Shown: in pieces, positions 1 to 8,432 of the stretch
Layout: every line of letters begins with the position of its first letter
Position numbering within the stretch: position 1 is the first letter of the stretch
Origin: Peptostreptococcus sp.
GTDB lineage: Bacteria; Bacillota; Clostridia; Peptostreptococcales; Peptostreptococcaceae
Length of the DNA stretch: 25,278 nt
Assembly: GCA_020025095.1 (NCBI GenBank)
Contig: JAHHSS010000011.1
Span: 1 to 25,278 of the forward strand
Reading direction: 5' to 3'
The notes under the pieces: generated by a model
Database searches by the model: none
What the model saw: the letters and a program-made list of their open reading frames with translations, nothing else
What the model was told of the DNA's origin: nothing
Translations under genes and position numbers: made by a program

Positions 1-1174
1 CTCTAATATGATTACTATTTGAAAAACTGTGATTATCATTAAATGAATCTTCCAATTCTTTTTTCTCTGAAATAGGAGTGTTAATTTTCTCATTTTCCTT
101 GCTATATGTAAAACTATCAAATCCTGCAAATGTAGAAGACGGACTGTATAATCCCCCTTCCGATTTATTATACTTTCCTATTAAGCTATTTTTTAATAAA
201 ATACCCCTAATATAATCCTGTATCTCCGATAAAATCTCACTTTCTTTGTTAAACTTAACCTCTAGTTTATTGGGGTGAATATTAACATCTATTGTACCTG
301 GATCCATTATTATATTTATAAAATATATTGGATACTTATTTATTGGTATAATAGATTTATAAGCATCATTTATTGAATTCATTATATTATTACTTTTTAC
401 ATATCTTCCATTAATAAATATGTGCTGTAAGTTTCTATTGGAACGGTATACATTATTATTAGCAGTATATCCTTGTATTTTAAAATACTCAGACTCATAA
501 TCAAGTTTAATTATATTACTACTTACATCTTTTCCATATATTAATCTTATTAAGTTGAATAAACTTCCATCACCAAGAGTTTCAAATACTATTTTTTTAT
601 TATTTATATATTTAAACTTTATTTGAGGATTTCCGATAGCCAGTTTATTCATTAGATTTGTTATAGCAAGTGATTCAGACTGATTCGATTTTAAAAATTT
701 TCTTCGCGCTGGAGTATTGAAAAACAAGGATTTTACACATATTTGTGTTCCTAGGTTTGCTGCTGTAGCTTCTTTTAAACTAACCTTACCACCTTCTAAA
801 ATGATTTTTGTGGCTAAAAGTGAATCTTTTGTTTTAGTTATCATTTCTAATTTAGATACAGCTGCAATAGATGCTAAAGCTTCACCTCTAAAACCAAGAG
901 AATGAAGATCATAAAGATCTTCAGCTCTTGAAATTTTGCTAGTAGCGTGTCTCATAAATGCCTTATTAATATCATCTGCTTCTATTCCACAGCCATTATC
1001 AATAATTTTTATGAAATCTTTACCACCATTTTCTATCTCTACATTTATATAATTAGCACCAGCATCTATTGAATTTTCTACCAATTCTTTGATAATAGAT
1101 GAAGGTCTTTCTATTACTTCTCCGGCCGCTATTTTATTTATCGTACTATCATCTAAAACATTAATTTTAGGCAT
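1..1174 (-). CDS. mutL: DNA mismatch repair protein MutL (3' end outside window)
   Basis: This is the N-terminal 391 residues of MutL, the GHKL-type ATPase that links MutS mismatch recognition to downstream strand processing. The start is ATG at 1172-1174, preceded by AGGAGGAAAT. Visible ATPase motifs are ELVENSIDAGA (motif I, catalytic Glu and Mg-binding Asn), DNGCGI (motif II), a GFRGEAL segment (motif III) and an NTPARRKF segment in the transducer region, followed by the second domain with an NPQIKF-like strand and a NIHPNKLEVKF motif. The reading frame stays open to the left edge, so the C-terminal dimerisation/endonuclease domain is not visible. It lies 19 bp downstream of mutS on the same strand and is presumably co-transcribed with it. 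The family assignment is secure. Confidence 0.97.
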   Translation of the reverse strand, partial: MPKINVLDDSTINKIAAGEVIERPSSIIKELVENSIDAGANYINVEIENGGKDFIKIIDNGCGIEADDINKAFMRHATSKISRAEDLYDLHSLGFRGEALASIAAVSKLEMITKTKDSLLATKIILEGGKVSLKEATAANLGTQICVKSLFFNTPARRKFLKSNQSESLAITNLMNKLAIGNPQIKFKYINNKKIVFETLGDGSLFNLIRLIYGKDVSSNIIKLDYESEYFKIQGYTANNNVYRSNRNLQHIFINGRYVKSNNIMNSINDAYKSIIPINKYPIYFINIIMDPGTIDVNIHPNKLEVKFNKESEILSEIQDYIRGILLKNSLIGKYNKSEGGLYSPSSTFAGFDSFTYSKENEKINTPISEKKELEDSFNDNHSFSNSNHIR

Positions 1175-1193
1175 ATTTCCTCCTTATTATACT

Positions 1194-4010
1194 TTATTTT
1201 CTCGCCAACTCTTTTGCTTTCTTTTGTAGCGCATACATTTCATTCATAATATCTAGAGGTGTTGAATTCATCATATCAATAGAAAGTATTTCCTCTACAA
1301 ACTTTTCGTACACGGTATTTTCTTTACTATATATTTCATCAAAGCTGATTTGCATACTATCATTTTTTGTTTTGTCCCTTGATTTTGTGAGTTTAGTTAA
1401 GTTCTTTTCCGTATTATTTACTATTGTTGTATTTTTCATTTTCTCTGAAAGTTCTTTTCTTATCTTCAGCTCTAATTCTTTTCTTATTTTATCTTTAAGC
1501 TTTTCTATATTTACTTCATTTGCTACTTTTTTATTTTCTTCTTTATTGGCTTCAATGTTGTATTCAGAATTATTTATACTAGATGAATTTGAAATGTGAT
1601 TTTTCTCAAGTTCTGTAAGTATAGCATCTGCCCTATCTAAGACCTCCATAGGTAATTTTGCAAGCTTAGCTACATATATTCCATAACTCCTATCTGCTGC
1701 CATCGGAATTATCTTTCTTAAAAATACTATATTATCTCCATCTTCCTTAACTTCTATGGAATAGTTTTTTATTGTATCATATCTTTCTTCCAACTCTGTC
1801 AATTCATGATAGTGAGTAGCAAACAATGTCTTCGCACCTATTCTGTCATGTATATACTCTACTATAGACCATGCAAGAGAAATTCCATCATATGTACTTG
1901 TTCCTCTTCCGACTTCATCCAATATTATTAAACTATTTTTGCTTGCATTCTTTAGTATATGGCTTACTTCATCCATTTCTACCATAAATGTAGATTGACC
2001 TTGTGACAAATCATCACTTGCTCCTACTCTAGTAAAAATTCTGTCTAAAATAGGTATATTGGCAAAACTTGCTGGAACAAAACTTCCAATATGTGCCATT
2101 AGTGCTATAAGTGCAGTCTGCCTCATATATGTTGACTTCCCTGACATGTTTGGTCCTGTTATTATATTTATTATATTTTCATCTGATACTTCCGTATTGT
2201 TAGATATAAAATTCTCTACCCCTATTATCTGCTCTATAACAGGATGTCTTCCATCTTTTATTTCAAGTATACCATCAAGATTGATTTCTGGCTTAATATA
2301 GTTATTTTTGCTAGCAACAATAGCGTTTGAAAGATAAACGTCAAGCTCTGCTATTATAGCTGCTACTCTTTGTATTCTCTCTATATTATTATATATTATA
2401 CTTCTTATCTCTTTGAAAATATCATATTCTATATTTTTAATTTTTTCTTCTGCATTTATTATCTTATCTTCTATCTCTTTAAGTTCTGGAGTTATAAATC
2501 TTTCAGCGTTTACAAGGGTTTGTTTCCTAATATAACTTTCATCTAACTTTATTTGAAGAAGGGCTGCTTTTGTAATCTCTATAAAATATCCAAAAACTTT
2601 GTTATATCCAACTTTTAAAGCTTTTGCACCTGTTTTTTCTTTTTCTCTAAGCTCAATGTCTTTTATCATTGATGCCCCATTTTGAGAAATATTTCTAAGT
2701 TCTAAAAGTTCTTGATTATACTCACTTTTTATTATATTTCCATCTTTTAAGTTTTGAGACGGTTCTTCTAAAATAGCCTCTTCTATTATCTTATAAATAT
2801 CATTAAGAGGATCTATTGTTTCTGTAAACTTCAAAAGTATTTCTTCTCCAGAATTATTTATTGTTTCAAGAACATTTGGTATCATCTTTATACTATTTTT
2901 TAGGTTTATAAGATCTTTAGGAGAGACTCTGTCATATGCAATTTTGGCACATATTCTTTCCAAGTCAAATATATTTGAAAGCCTATCCTTCAGTTCCTCC
3001 CTTAAAATAAAATTATTCCTTATAGCGTTCGTTATCTCAAGTCTAAATTCTATTTTATCCTTGTTTGTAAGAGGTTGCTCTATAAATTTTCTAAGCATTC
3101 TCGCACCCATAGGGGTAGAAGTGCTATCTAATACCTGTAAAAGCGATCCCTTTTTTTTCGCTCCTCTTATTGTCTTTGTTAATTCTAGGTTGACCCTAGT
3201 AAAAACATCCAACATCATGTAATCATTTGAATTATAAACATTTATAGCGTTTATATTTGTAGAACTTAACATCTGTGTAGCCTTTATATAGTTTAGGCAT
3301 ATTGATATTGATTTTTCAAATATTTCATCATCAAGAATTTCTTTTTTATAAAGATATTTTCTATCAAAGACCTCATGAATAATTCTTGTATCTAGCAACT
3401 TATTATTGAAATTTTCATTTCTAAATATATTTGCCATTTCACAAAGGCTTTTTATATTTTTAATAAATATTTCATCATTCGAAATAATTTCCGCAGGTGA
3501 AACTTTAGCTATCTCATCTTTTACCTTTTCTCTTTTTATTTTTGTTACATTTAATTCTCCTGTACTAATATCTACATAGCTTATAGCTGCATCATCACCT
3601 TGGAAATATATACTCATAAGATAATTATTTTGAGATTTTTCTAATGAATCATCATCTAAAATAGTACCTGGAGTAACTATTTTTACAACTTCACGCTTTA
3701 CAATACCTTTTGCAGTAGCAGGATCTTCTACTTGTTCTCCTATTGCAACCTTATATCCTGCTTCTATTAATGTTGTTATATATGAAGATGCAGAGTGAAA
3801 TGGGACACCACACATAGGTGCTCGCTCTTCCAATCCACAAGCTTTTCCTGTCAAAGTAATATTAAGTACCTTAGAAGCTAAAAGAGCATCATCAAAAAAC
3901 ATTTCATAGAAATCACCTAATCTATAAAATAAAATACAATCCTTGTATTCTTCCTTAGTTTCTAAATACTTTCTCATCATTGGAGAAAGTTTGTCTTTAT
4001 CTATGTTCAT
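1194..4010 (-). CDS. mutS: DNA mismatch repair protein MutS
   Basis: A 938-residue MutS, slightly longer than many family members. It recognises mismatches and small loops in DNA and recruits MutL in an ATP-dependent way. The mismatch-wedge motif F34-Y-E36 lies in the N-terminal domain. The C-terminal ABC-type ATPase has Walker A GPNMSGKS at about residues 618-625, a Walker B/signature region with LDEVGRGTSTYDG, and the switch motif FATHYHEL. After the ATPase there is a Lys/Glu/Asn-rich, probably helical linker of about 100 residues, then a conserved-looking C-terminus that contains PLDIMNEMYALQ. The start ATG at 4008-4010 follows a GGAGGTAGAGG ribosome-binding site, and an extended -10 promoter sits about 35 bp upstream. 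mutL follows 19 bp downstream. Confidence 0.98.
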   Translation of the reverse strand: MNIDKDKLSPMMRKYLETKEEYKDCILFYRLGDFYEMFFDDALLASKVLNITLTGKACGLEERAPMCGVPFHSASSYITTLIEAGYKVAIGEQVEDPATAKGIVKREVVKIVTPGTILDDDSLEKSQNNYLMSIYFQGDDAAISYVDISTGELNVTKIKREKVKDEIAKVSPAEIISNDEIFIKNIKSLCEMANIFRNENFNNKLLDTRIIHEVFDRKYLYKKEILDDEIFEKSISICLNYIKATQMLSSTNINAINVYNSNDYMMLDVFTRVNLELTKTIRGAKKKGSLLQVLDSTSTPMGARMLRKFIEQPLTNKDKIEFRLEITNAIRNNFILREELKDRLSNIFDLERICAKIAYDRVSPKDLINLKNSIKMIPNVLETINNSGEEILLKFTETIDPLNDIYKIIEEAILEEPSQNLKDGNIIKSEYNQELLELRNISQNGASMIKDIELREKEKTGAKALKVGYNKVFGYFIEITKAALLQIKLDESYIRKQTLVNAERFITPELKEIEDKIINAEEKIKNIEYDIFKEIRSIIYNNIERIQRVAAIIAELDVYLSNAIVASKNNYIKPEINLDGILEIKDGRHPVIEQIIGVENFISNNTEVSDENIINIITGPNMSGKSTYMRQTALIALMAHIGSFVPASFANIPILDRIFTRVGASDDLSQGQSTFMVEMDEVSHILKNASKNSLIILDEVGRGTSTYDGISLAWSIVEYIHDRIGAKTLFATHYHELTELEERYDTIKNYSIEVKEDGDNIVFLRKIIPMAADRSYGIYVAKLAKLPMEVLDRADAILTELEKNHISNSSSINNSEYNIEANKEENKKVANEVNIEKLKDKIRKELELKIRKELSEKMKNTTIVNNTEKNLTKLTKSRDKTKNDSMQISFDEIYSKENTVYEKFVEEILSIDMMNSTPLDIMNEMYALQKKAKELARK

Positions 4011-4043
4011 CCTCTACCTCCATATTCTTTATCTCGATATTAT

Positions 4044-4052
4044 ATTATACCA
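4044..4052 (-). promoter_or_regulatory. Extended -10 promoter element for mutSL
   Basis: On the minus strand this reads TGGTATAAT, a perfect -10 hexamer with the TGn extension, about 35 bp upstream of the mutS start. No good -35 hexamer is visible at 17 bp, which is usual for extended -10 promoters. The same ATATGGTATAAT string occurs before the genes starting at 23267 and 24664. Confidence 0.6.
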
Positions 4053-4197
4053 TATAAGAGCAAAATAAATCATAGAGTAATCTTACTATCCTTCTAGACT
4101 TTTAAATTTAATATAAAATCAAAATGCTGGACATTTTACTACTATTCAAGCCTTTTTTCATATGACTATTTGTCTATTGCATTTAAAATATTTTTAT

Positions 4198-4239
4198 AAA
4201 AGAAAAATAGCTAATAATTATATAATTACTAGCTATTTT
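4198..4239 (-). terminator. Intrinsic terminator of the thiamine uptake operon
   Basis: Perfect 10-bp arms AAAATAGCTA (4204-4213) and TAGCTATTTT (4230-4239) enclose a second self-complementary AT core. On the minus strand the hairpin runs into TTTTTCTTTT. It begins only 7 bp beyond the thiZ stop codon, so it closes the thi transcript. All arms are AT-rich, so it may be moderately efficient. Confidence 0.65.
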
Positions 4240-4245
4240 AAAATA

Positions 4246-4965
4246 TTATTTAAGTAACTCTGTTATATCTTTTTTCAATGCTTCTCTTTCTAAAACATCC
4301 TTTTTGTTCATATTTTTTTTAAGATTAAATTCCTTTTTTACATGTGATGGTTTATTTGACAAAACATATATTCTATCTGAGAGCATTATAGCTTCTTCTA
4401 TATCATGTGTTATTAAAAGTATGGTTGAATTAACTTTTTTCCTAATATCTAAAAACCATTCTTGTAAATACATTTTTGTTATCGAATCTAAAGCTCCAAA
4501 TGGCTCATCAAGAAGTATTATATCGTTAGAGTATATAAAAGTTCTTAAAAAATTTGCTCTTTGCTTCATACCTCCTGACAATTCATGAGGATAATTATTC
4601 TCATATCCCTCTAAACCAAAACTTTTGAAATATGGTTTAACTTTTTCTCTGGCAACTTTTCTACTAATTCCTTTAACTTGAAGTGCTAAAGCCACATTAT
4701 CTAATATTGTTTTATATGGAAGTAAAAGATCTTTCTGAAACATATAACTTATTTCTCCATCTTTAACCATATCGCCTGCATCATACTTAATAAGTTCAGT
4801 GATAATATTAAATATTGTACTTTTTCCACATCCAGAAGGTCCAACTAAAGAAACTAATTCGCCCTCTTTTAAACTTATATTAATATTTTTTAATATTTCT
4901 ATATCACCATAATTTTTACAGATGTTTTTTAATTCCAGTTTATTTTTGTTCTGGTAAGAATTCAT
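4246..4965 (-). CDS. thiZ: Thiamine-precursor ABC transporter ATPase ThiZ
   Basis: A 239-residue cytoplasmic ABC ATPase of the nitrate/taurine/pyrimidine importer group. Walker A is GPSGCGKST (residues 42-50), the signature is LSGGMKQR (128-135), Walker B is IILLDEP (148-154), and the switch His is in LLITHDIEEA. It energises uptake through ThiX and ThiY. Its start lies inside the end of thiY (26-bp overlap), so translation is probably coupled. The substrate is inferred from the TPP riboswitch that heads the operon and from the ThiY type: a hydroxymethylpyrimidine or formylaminopyrimidine thiamine precursor. By sequence alone the ATPase could not be separated from paralogues such as SsuB or TauB. 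Confidence 0.88.
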   Translation of the reverse strand: MNSYQNKNKLELKNICKNYGDIEILKNINISLKEGELVSLVGPSGCGKSTIFNIITELIKYDAGDMVKDGEISYMFQKDLLLPYKTILDNVALALQVKGISRKVAREKVKPYFKSFGLEGYENNYPHELSGGMKQRANFLRTFIYSNDIILLDEPFGALDSITKMYLQEWFLDIRKKVNSTILLITHDIEEAIMLSDRIYVLSNKPSHVKKEFNLKKNMNKKDVLEREALKKDITELLK

Positions 4966-5959
4966 TTGTAAACGCCTCTTTTATATTTAGATCTTTCTTT
5001 ATTAATCCATTCTTTTTCATGAATTTAGCGTAATTTTCCCAAACAGATGCTTTCATTTCACCCCATCTTGGAGCATCAGCCTTATACTGTGTTGATAAAA
5101 ATTCCTGACTAGGTATTACTAAATTCTTATCTAACTCTGGCACAGCTTTTAATAATATTTCAGCAGATTCCTTTGGATGCTCTATAGCAAAATTATACCC
5201 TTCTGATGTTGCCTTCATAAACTTTTTAACTAATTCTGGATCATTCTTTATTATTTTATCACTTGTTATGATTATCGGCGTATAATAATCAAGTGCAGGA
5301 TCAATATCCTTAATAGGTATATAATTTATAGGCTCATTTAATTCTTTTGCTTTTATACCATCCCAACCTTCAAATATCCAGGCAAGATCTATATTCTTTT
5401 TAGTTGCTGCAAAAAAATCATCTTGTCCTATATCTACTCTTTTTAACTTATTAAAATCAGCACCGTTTTTTTCCATTGCAAGCTTTATTATAGCTTCTTC
5501 AGAAGGTGATCCCCAACCTCCATAAGTCTTTCCTTCAAAATCTTTAGGAGATCTTATATTTTTTGTTTCTGGTGATGCAAAACCTGAAGTATTATGCTGA
5601 ATTATAGCAGCTATTGCAGTTATCGGAAGAGGATCTTTTTCTCGTGTAAGAGCATATGTAACGTCTTCCTGATAACTTACACCAAAGTCAGCCTTACCAC
5701 TAGCTACAAGTGTCGCTGAATCTCCATCTGATGGTTGAATTATGTCTACATCCAGACCTTGCTTTTTATAAAATCCTTTAGCTTTGGCTACATATATACC
5801 AGTGTGATTTGTATTTGGAGTATAATCTAGCATCAAAGTTACTTTTTGAAGCTTTTCTGGAGATTTCTCACTTGTCTCTTTATTCCCTGTACACCCAGAT
5901 AATAAAGAAGCGCTCAAAGCTCCTACTAAAGCTAACGATAATATTTTTTTTATTTTCAT
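4940..5959 (-). CDS. thiY: Thiamine-precursor substrate-binding lipoprotein ThiY
   Basis: A 339-residue NMT1/THI5-like solute-binding lipoprotein. The signal peptide has Lys residues at positions 2-5, a hydrophobic core and a lipobox LLSGC with the lipidated Cys at 23, so it should be anchored on the outer face of the membrane. The mature protein begins with LMLDYTPNTNHTGIYVAKAKGF, close to the LDWxPNTNHTG start typical of ThiY pyrimidine binders, and has the GGWGSPSEE and PRWGEMK segments of the family. The ATG at 5957-5959 follows TTAGGAGGGAAAA. It lies 34 bp after thiX and overlaps thiZ by 26 bp. The operon-heading TPP riboswitch supports a thiamine pyrimidine precursor as ligand rather than a sulfonate or riboflavin precursor. 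Confidence 0.9.
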   Translation of the reverse strand: MKIKKILSLALVGALSASLLSGCTGNKETSEKSPEKLQKVTLMLDYTPNTNHTGIYVAKAKGFYKKQGLDVDIIQPSDGDSATLVASGKADFGVSYQEDVTYALTREKDPLPITAIAAIIQHNTSGFASPETKNIRSPKDFEGKTYGGWGSPSEEAIIKLAMEKNGADFNKLKRVDIGQDDFFAATKKNIDLAWIFEGWDGIKAKELNEPINYIPIKDIDPALDYYTPIIITSDKIIKNDPELVKKFMKATSEGYNFAIEHPKESAEILLKAVPELDKNLVIPSQEFLSTQYKADAPRWGEMKASVWENYAKFMKKNGLIKKDLNIKEAFTNEFLPEQK

Positions 5960-5993
5960 TTTTCCCTCCTAAAATATTGCACATATTTTATAA

Positions 5994-6755
5994 CTAATAC
6001 TGTTTTAAAAACAGTTTTTTAAGCACTTTTATAATTACTACAAAAATTAAACTAAAGGCAACTACCAAGATAGTACAAGCAAAAACTTTATCTAATGCAT
6101 ACGAACTCTTTGCTCTTACCATATAAACTCCTAATCCTGCACTTCCACCTAGCCACTCAGCAACAGTTGCCGCAACAAAAGCATAGGTCGAAGATATTGT
6201 AAGACCCGTAAATAATTTATCCAGGGACATAGGAAATTTAAGGTGTATAAATGTTTTCAACTTGTTCGCCTTCATTATCTTAAATAAATTCAAATAATCT
6301 CTATCTATGCTTTCTATTCCATCCATAAAATTAACAAGTATTGGGAAAAAGCAAGTAAGTACTACACACAAAACTTTTGATTTTATTCCAAATCCAAACC
6401 ATATTACAAGAAGAGGTGCTATTGTAATAGTAGGTATCATCTGAGTTATGTACATAATAGGATAAAAGCATTTTTTAAATAGTGGAATAAAATCCATAAC
6501 ACTTCCTATGAAAAGTGCAATTGCAACTGAGATAGATAGGCCTAGTATTGTTTCTTTTAAAGTTACCTTACTATGCATTAAAAGAACTCGCCAGTCAGTT
6601 TGAAATTCCTTTATTATATCCATTGGAGTCGGTATAAGATAAGAAGGTATTTTCATGGCCGTTACCAAAACTTGCCATATAACAATAATTGAAAAAAAAG
6701 TAATAATAGGATAAAGACTACTTTTAATCTTATCTATGATTCTTAAGTTTTTCAT
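5994..6755 (-). CDS. thiX: Thiamine-precursor ABC transporter permease ThiX
   Basis: A 253-residue BPD_transp_1-type inner-membrane permease with about six hydrophobic segments: one near residues 15-33, others from about residue 75 onward, and a final one near residues 220-245 before a basic tail. The cytoplasmic EAA-like loop is visible as VAATVAEWLGGSAGLG, which would contact ThiZ. The ATG at 6753-6755 lies inside the end of the preceding thiamine-binding gene (26-bp overlap), with an AAAGGTGG ribosome-binding site inside that gene. Together with ThiY and ThiZ it forms a complete importer. The function is assigned from family and riboswitch context. Confidence 0.88.
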   Translation of the reverse strand: MKNLRIIDKIKSSLYPIITFFSIIVIWQVLVTAMKIPSYLIPTPMDIIKEFQTDWRVLLMHSKVTLKETILGLSISVAIALFIGSVMDFIPLFKKCFYPIMYITQMIPTITIAPLLVIWFGFGIKSKVLCVVLTCFFPILVNFMDGIESIDRDYLNLFKIMKANKLKTFIHLKFPMSLDKLFTGLTISSTYAFVAATVAEWLGGSAGLGVYMVRAKSSYALDKVFACTILVVAFSLIFVVIIKVLKKLFLKQY

Positions 6756-7020
6756 CTATAGTAATTCCACCTTTTTTTTGATCAACTCTAAATATAGTAA
6801 TTACTCTCTCACAACCTAACTCAAAAGGTAGCTGATGCACTTTTTTGCAAAGCTCAAAAACATCATCTAATTCACCTTCAACTGTAGTGCTATTTGCACC
6901 CAATTCACTTTTTAAACCGCTTTTTTCTATAAGATTTATGCAAGCATCTACAACTTTATACATTTCTTCCTCGCTTCCATAAGGTCTTAACGGCATTACA
7001 GCTATATCTGCTATAACCAT
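6730..7020 (-). CDS. Thiamine-binding protein, MTH1187/YkoF family
   Basis: A 96-residue protein of the small ferredoxin-like thiamine-binding family (DUF77, MTH1187/YkoF). It starts MVIADIAVMPL and carries the family blocks SGLKSELGANSTTVEGELDD and a C-terminal region containing RVDQKKGG. In this family thiamine or related compounds are bound in the cytoplasm; a scavenging or buffering role next to the importer is an inference. It is the first gene after the TPP riboswitch, with AAAAGGAGATGATAAA before the ATG at 7018-7020, and it overlaps thiX by 26 bp. The length is normal for a single-domain member; YkoF itself is a double-domain protein. Confidence 0.85.
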   Translation of the reverse strand: MVIADIAVMPLRPYGSEEEMYKVVDACINLIEKSGLKSELGANSTTVEGELDDVFELCKKVHQLPFELGCERVITIFRVDQKKGGITIDEKLKNHR

Positions 7021-7040
7021 TTTATCATCTCCTTTTTATT

Positions 7041-7072
7041 ATAAAATAAAATGCCCCACAAGTGTGAGACAT
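7041..7072 (-). terminator. Terminator (expression platform) of the TPP riboswitch
   Basis: On the minus strand, ATGTCTCAC (7064-7072) pairs with GTGGGGCAT (7051-7059) in a 9-bp stem with two G-U pairs and a 4-nt loop, followed by TTTTATTTTA. It lies directly between the aptamer and the ribosome-binding site of the first thi gene, the position expected for a transcriptional OFF switch. The ACACT of its 5' arm/loop could alternatively pair with AGTGT in the aptamer's 3' strand (7081-7088), offering a possible antiterminator. Confidence 0.75.
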
Positions 7073-7152
7073 ATAAATTCCTACACTGGCATTATCCAAT
7101 GGGTTTAAGGGTCGAAAAAATTCCTCTCAGCAAAAGCTCCCCTGTTTATTTA
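7073..7152 (-). ncRNA. TPP riboswitch (THI element) controlling the thi operon
   Basis: The minus strand carries the conserved TPP aptamer parts in order: AGGGGAGC (P2 5' side), GCTGAGAG at 7124-7131, GACCCTT (P2 3' side), and GGATAATGCCAGTGTAGGAA in the pyrophosphate-sensing arm. P1 can form between ATAAA near 7147-7152 and TTTAT at 7073-7077. A terminator follows immediately. When TPP is plentiful it should bind and stop transcription of the ThiXYZ importer operon. The match to the conserved core is essentially complete, so identification by eye is firm. Confidence 0.95.
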
Positions 7153-7169
7153 ATTTTCATACTAGCTTC

Positions 7170-7199
7170 ATTATAACATAGAATCTAACTTTTTAACAA
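7170..7199 (-). promoter_or_regulatory. Promoter of the thi operon, overlapping the Nudix stop codon
   Basis: On the minus strand: TTGTTA (7194-7199), an 18-bp spacer and TATAAT (7170-7175), preceded by TG at the extended -10 position. The -10 overlaps the TAA stop of the Nudix gene (7171-7173), so most of the promoter is embedded in coding sequence. The predicted RNA start, near 7163, is about 10 bp ahead of riboswitch P1. Confidence 0.7.
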
Positions 7200-7785
7200 A
7201 GTTTCTAGCGATATTAGCAGTTATTCCCCAAATTAATTTATCTTCGTATTCATAAAAATACACTGGATAACTTGGGCTCCCCCATTTATAAGACTCTGAA
7301 ATATTCATCCTATTATATGGAAATTCTTCATCTGGAACAACAGCTAATCTATTTGTATATTTTTCGGGTTCTGTTTCAATAAAATACTTTAAGGGAACGC
7401 AAAAAACAGACTCAACTTCACAATTTTTTATATTTAAGTTTATACTGCTATCTACTTCTGCTAAAAAACAATGAATTAATGCTCTTGATGGAGATAAGTA
7501 TGTATCAATCTCAGAAATGATTCTAAGCTTATCACTACTACACATAATTTCTTCACAAAATTCTCTTATTGCAGTATCCTCTGCTTTTTCTCCAAATTCT
7601 ATTTTCCCTCCTGGAAAAGAAACTTCCCCTGGCTGATGTTTTAAACTGCTAGATCTGACTTCAAAAATAAAATTACAAATTCCATCTATATATATTATAG
7701 GTACAACTACAGAAGCATGCACAAAATTGTCTGCACCTATAAGCATGGGAACATATTCCTTAAATATAGTATCAAAATCAACCAT
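7171..7785 (-). CDS. Nudix hydrolase, CoA-pyrophosphatase (NudL/YeaB) type
   Basis: A 204-residue Nudix hydrolase. The UPF0035-type block is visible as FEVRSSSLKHQPGEVSFPGG, followed by the Nudix box GKIEFGE-x7-REFCEEI, which keeps the catalytic/metal-binding REx2EE core. The Gly usually found just after the EE pair is Met here. Family members split CoA and its derivatives into 3',5'-ADP and phosphopantetheine; that substrate is inferred from the block before the Nudix box. I start it at the ATG at 7783-7785, which follows GGGGGTGATTTTA. An in-frame ATG 15 bp upstream lies in the ribosome-binding site and has none of its own. It is 71 bp downstream of the recombinase homologue without a visible terminator, so the two may be co-transcribed. 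Confidence 0.82.
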   Translation of the reverse strand: MVDFDTIFKEYVPMLIGADNFVHASVVVPIIYIDGICNFIFEVRSSSLKHQPGEVSFPGGKIEFGEKAEDTAIREFCEEIMCSSDKLRIISEIDTYLSPSRALIHCFLAEVDSSINLNIKNCEVESVFCVPLKYFIETEPEKYTNRLAVVPDEEFPYNRMNISESYKWGSPSYPVYFYEYEDKLIWGITANIARNFVKKLDSML

Positions 7786-7856
7786 TAAAATCACCCCCAT
7801 AGTTAAAAAATTTGATTAAATATATTTGTTAACTCGAAAAATATACATCTCAAATT

Positions 7857-8432
7857 TTAGCTATTTTCAATTTTTTTAGCCTTTTTTGCTCTTATCAAAG
7901 TACTTTTTGAAATTCCCGTCATTTCTTCTACTTTTCTATAGGAATATAAATTCAATAAATCTAACGCTTCATCAATTGTTTCATTTGAATATTTTTTAGG
8001 TCTGCCCTCTCTAAAACTGCTCAATTTCTTTGCTTTATTTTTACCTGTTTGGATTCTTTCAACAAGAAGTGCCTTATCAAATTTGCTAATAGCAGCAAAA
8101 GTATCATATATAATATTTCCCAAAATTGAATTATCTATAAGTCCTATATTAAGAATATGAAGATCAATTTTTCTCTCTCTAAATTCTTTAACCATATTAC
8201 AAGCATCTTCTATTGATTTTGCAAATCTATCTAAACTTGTAACAACTAGAGTATCACCCTCTTTCATAGTTTCCATAAGTCTATCAAACTCAGGTTTAAT
8301 ACTCATATCTAAAGAGCTTTCTTTAAAAATTATGCTATCAAAATATCTTTCCTGTATTTTATTTTCTTGTTCCTCTAGATACCCATTTTCTACCTGCTTG
8401 GGTGTAGTTGCTCTACAATAGCCATATATCAT
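7857..8432 (-). CDS. Serine-recombinase homologue with altered catalytic residues
   Basis: A 191-residue protein with the layout of small serine resolvases/invertases: an N-terminal catalytic fold (residues 1 to about 140) starting MIYGYCRATTPKQ, a dimerisation-helix-like stretch, a GRPKKY linker and a C-terminal helix-turn-helix (about 150-185) with VEEMTGISKSTLIRAKK. Aligned by eye with gamma-delta resolvase, the nucleophile Ser10 is Thr9 here, Arg45 is Lys46 and Arg71 is Lys72, while Arg8 (R7), Asp67 (D68) and Arg68 (R69) are kept. It may therefore be a poor recombinase or a DNA-binding protein derived from one. The start is ATG at 8430-8432 after AGGAGGTGAGGCTT; an upstream GTG at 8439-8441 lies inside the ribosome-binding site. 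No transposon ends or accessory mobile genes are seen nearby. Confidence 0.85.
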   Translation of the reverse strand: MIYGYCRATTPKQVENGYLEEQENKIQERYFDSIIFKESSLDMSIKPEFDRLMETMKEGDTLVVTSLDRFAKSIEDACNMVKEFRERKIDLHILNIGLIDNSILGNIIYDTFAAISKFDKALLVERIQTGKNKAKKLSSFREGRPKKYSNETIDEALDLLNLYSYRKVEEMTGISKSTLIRAKKAKKIENS

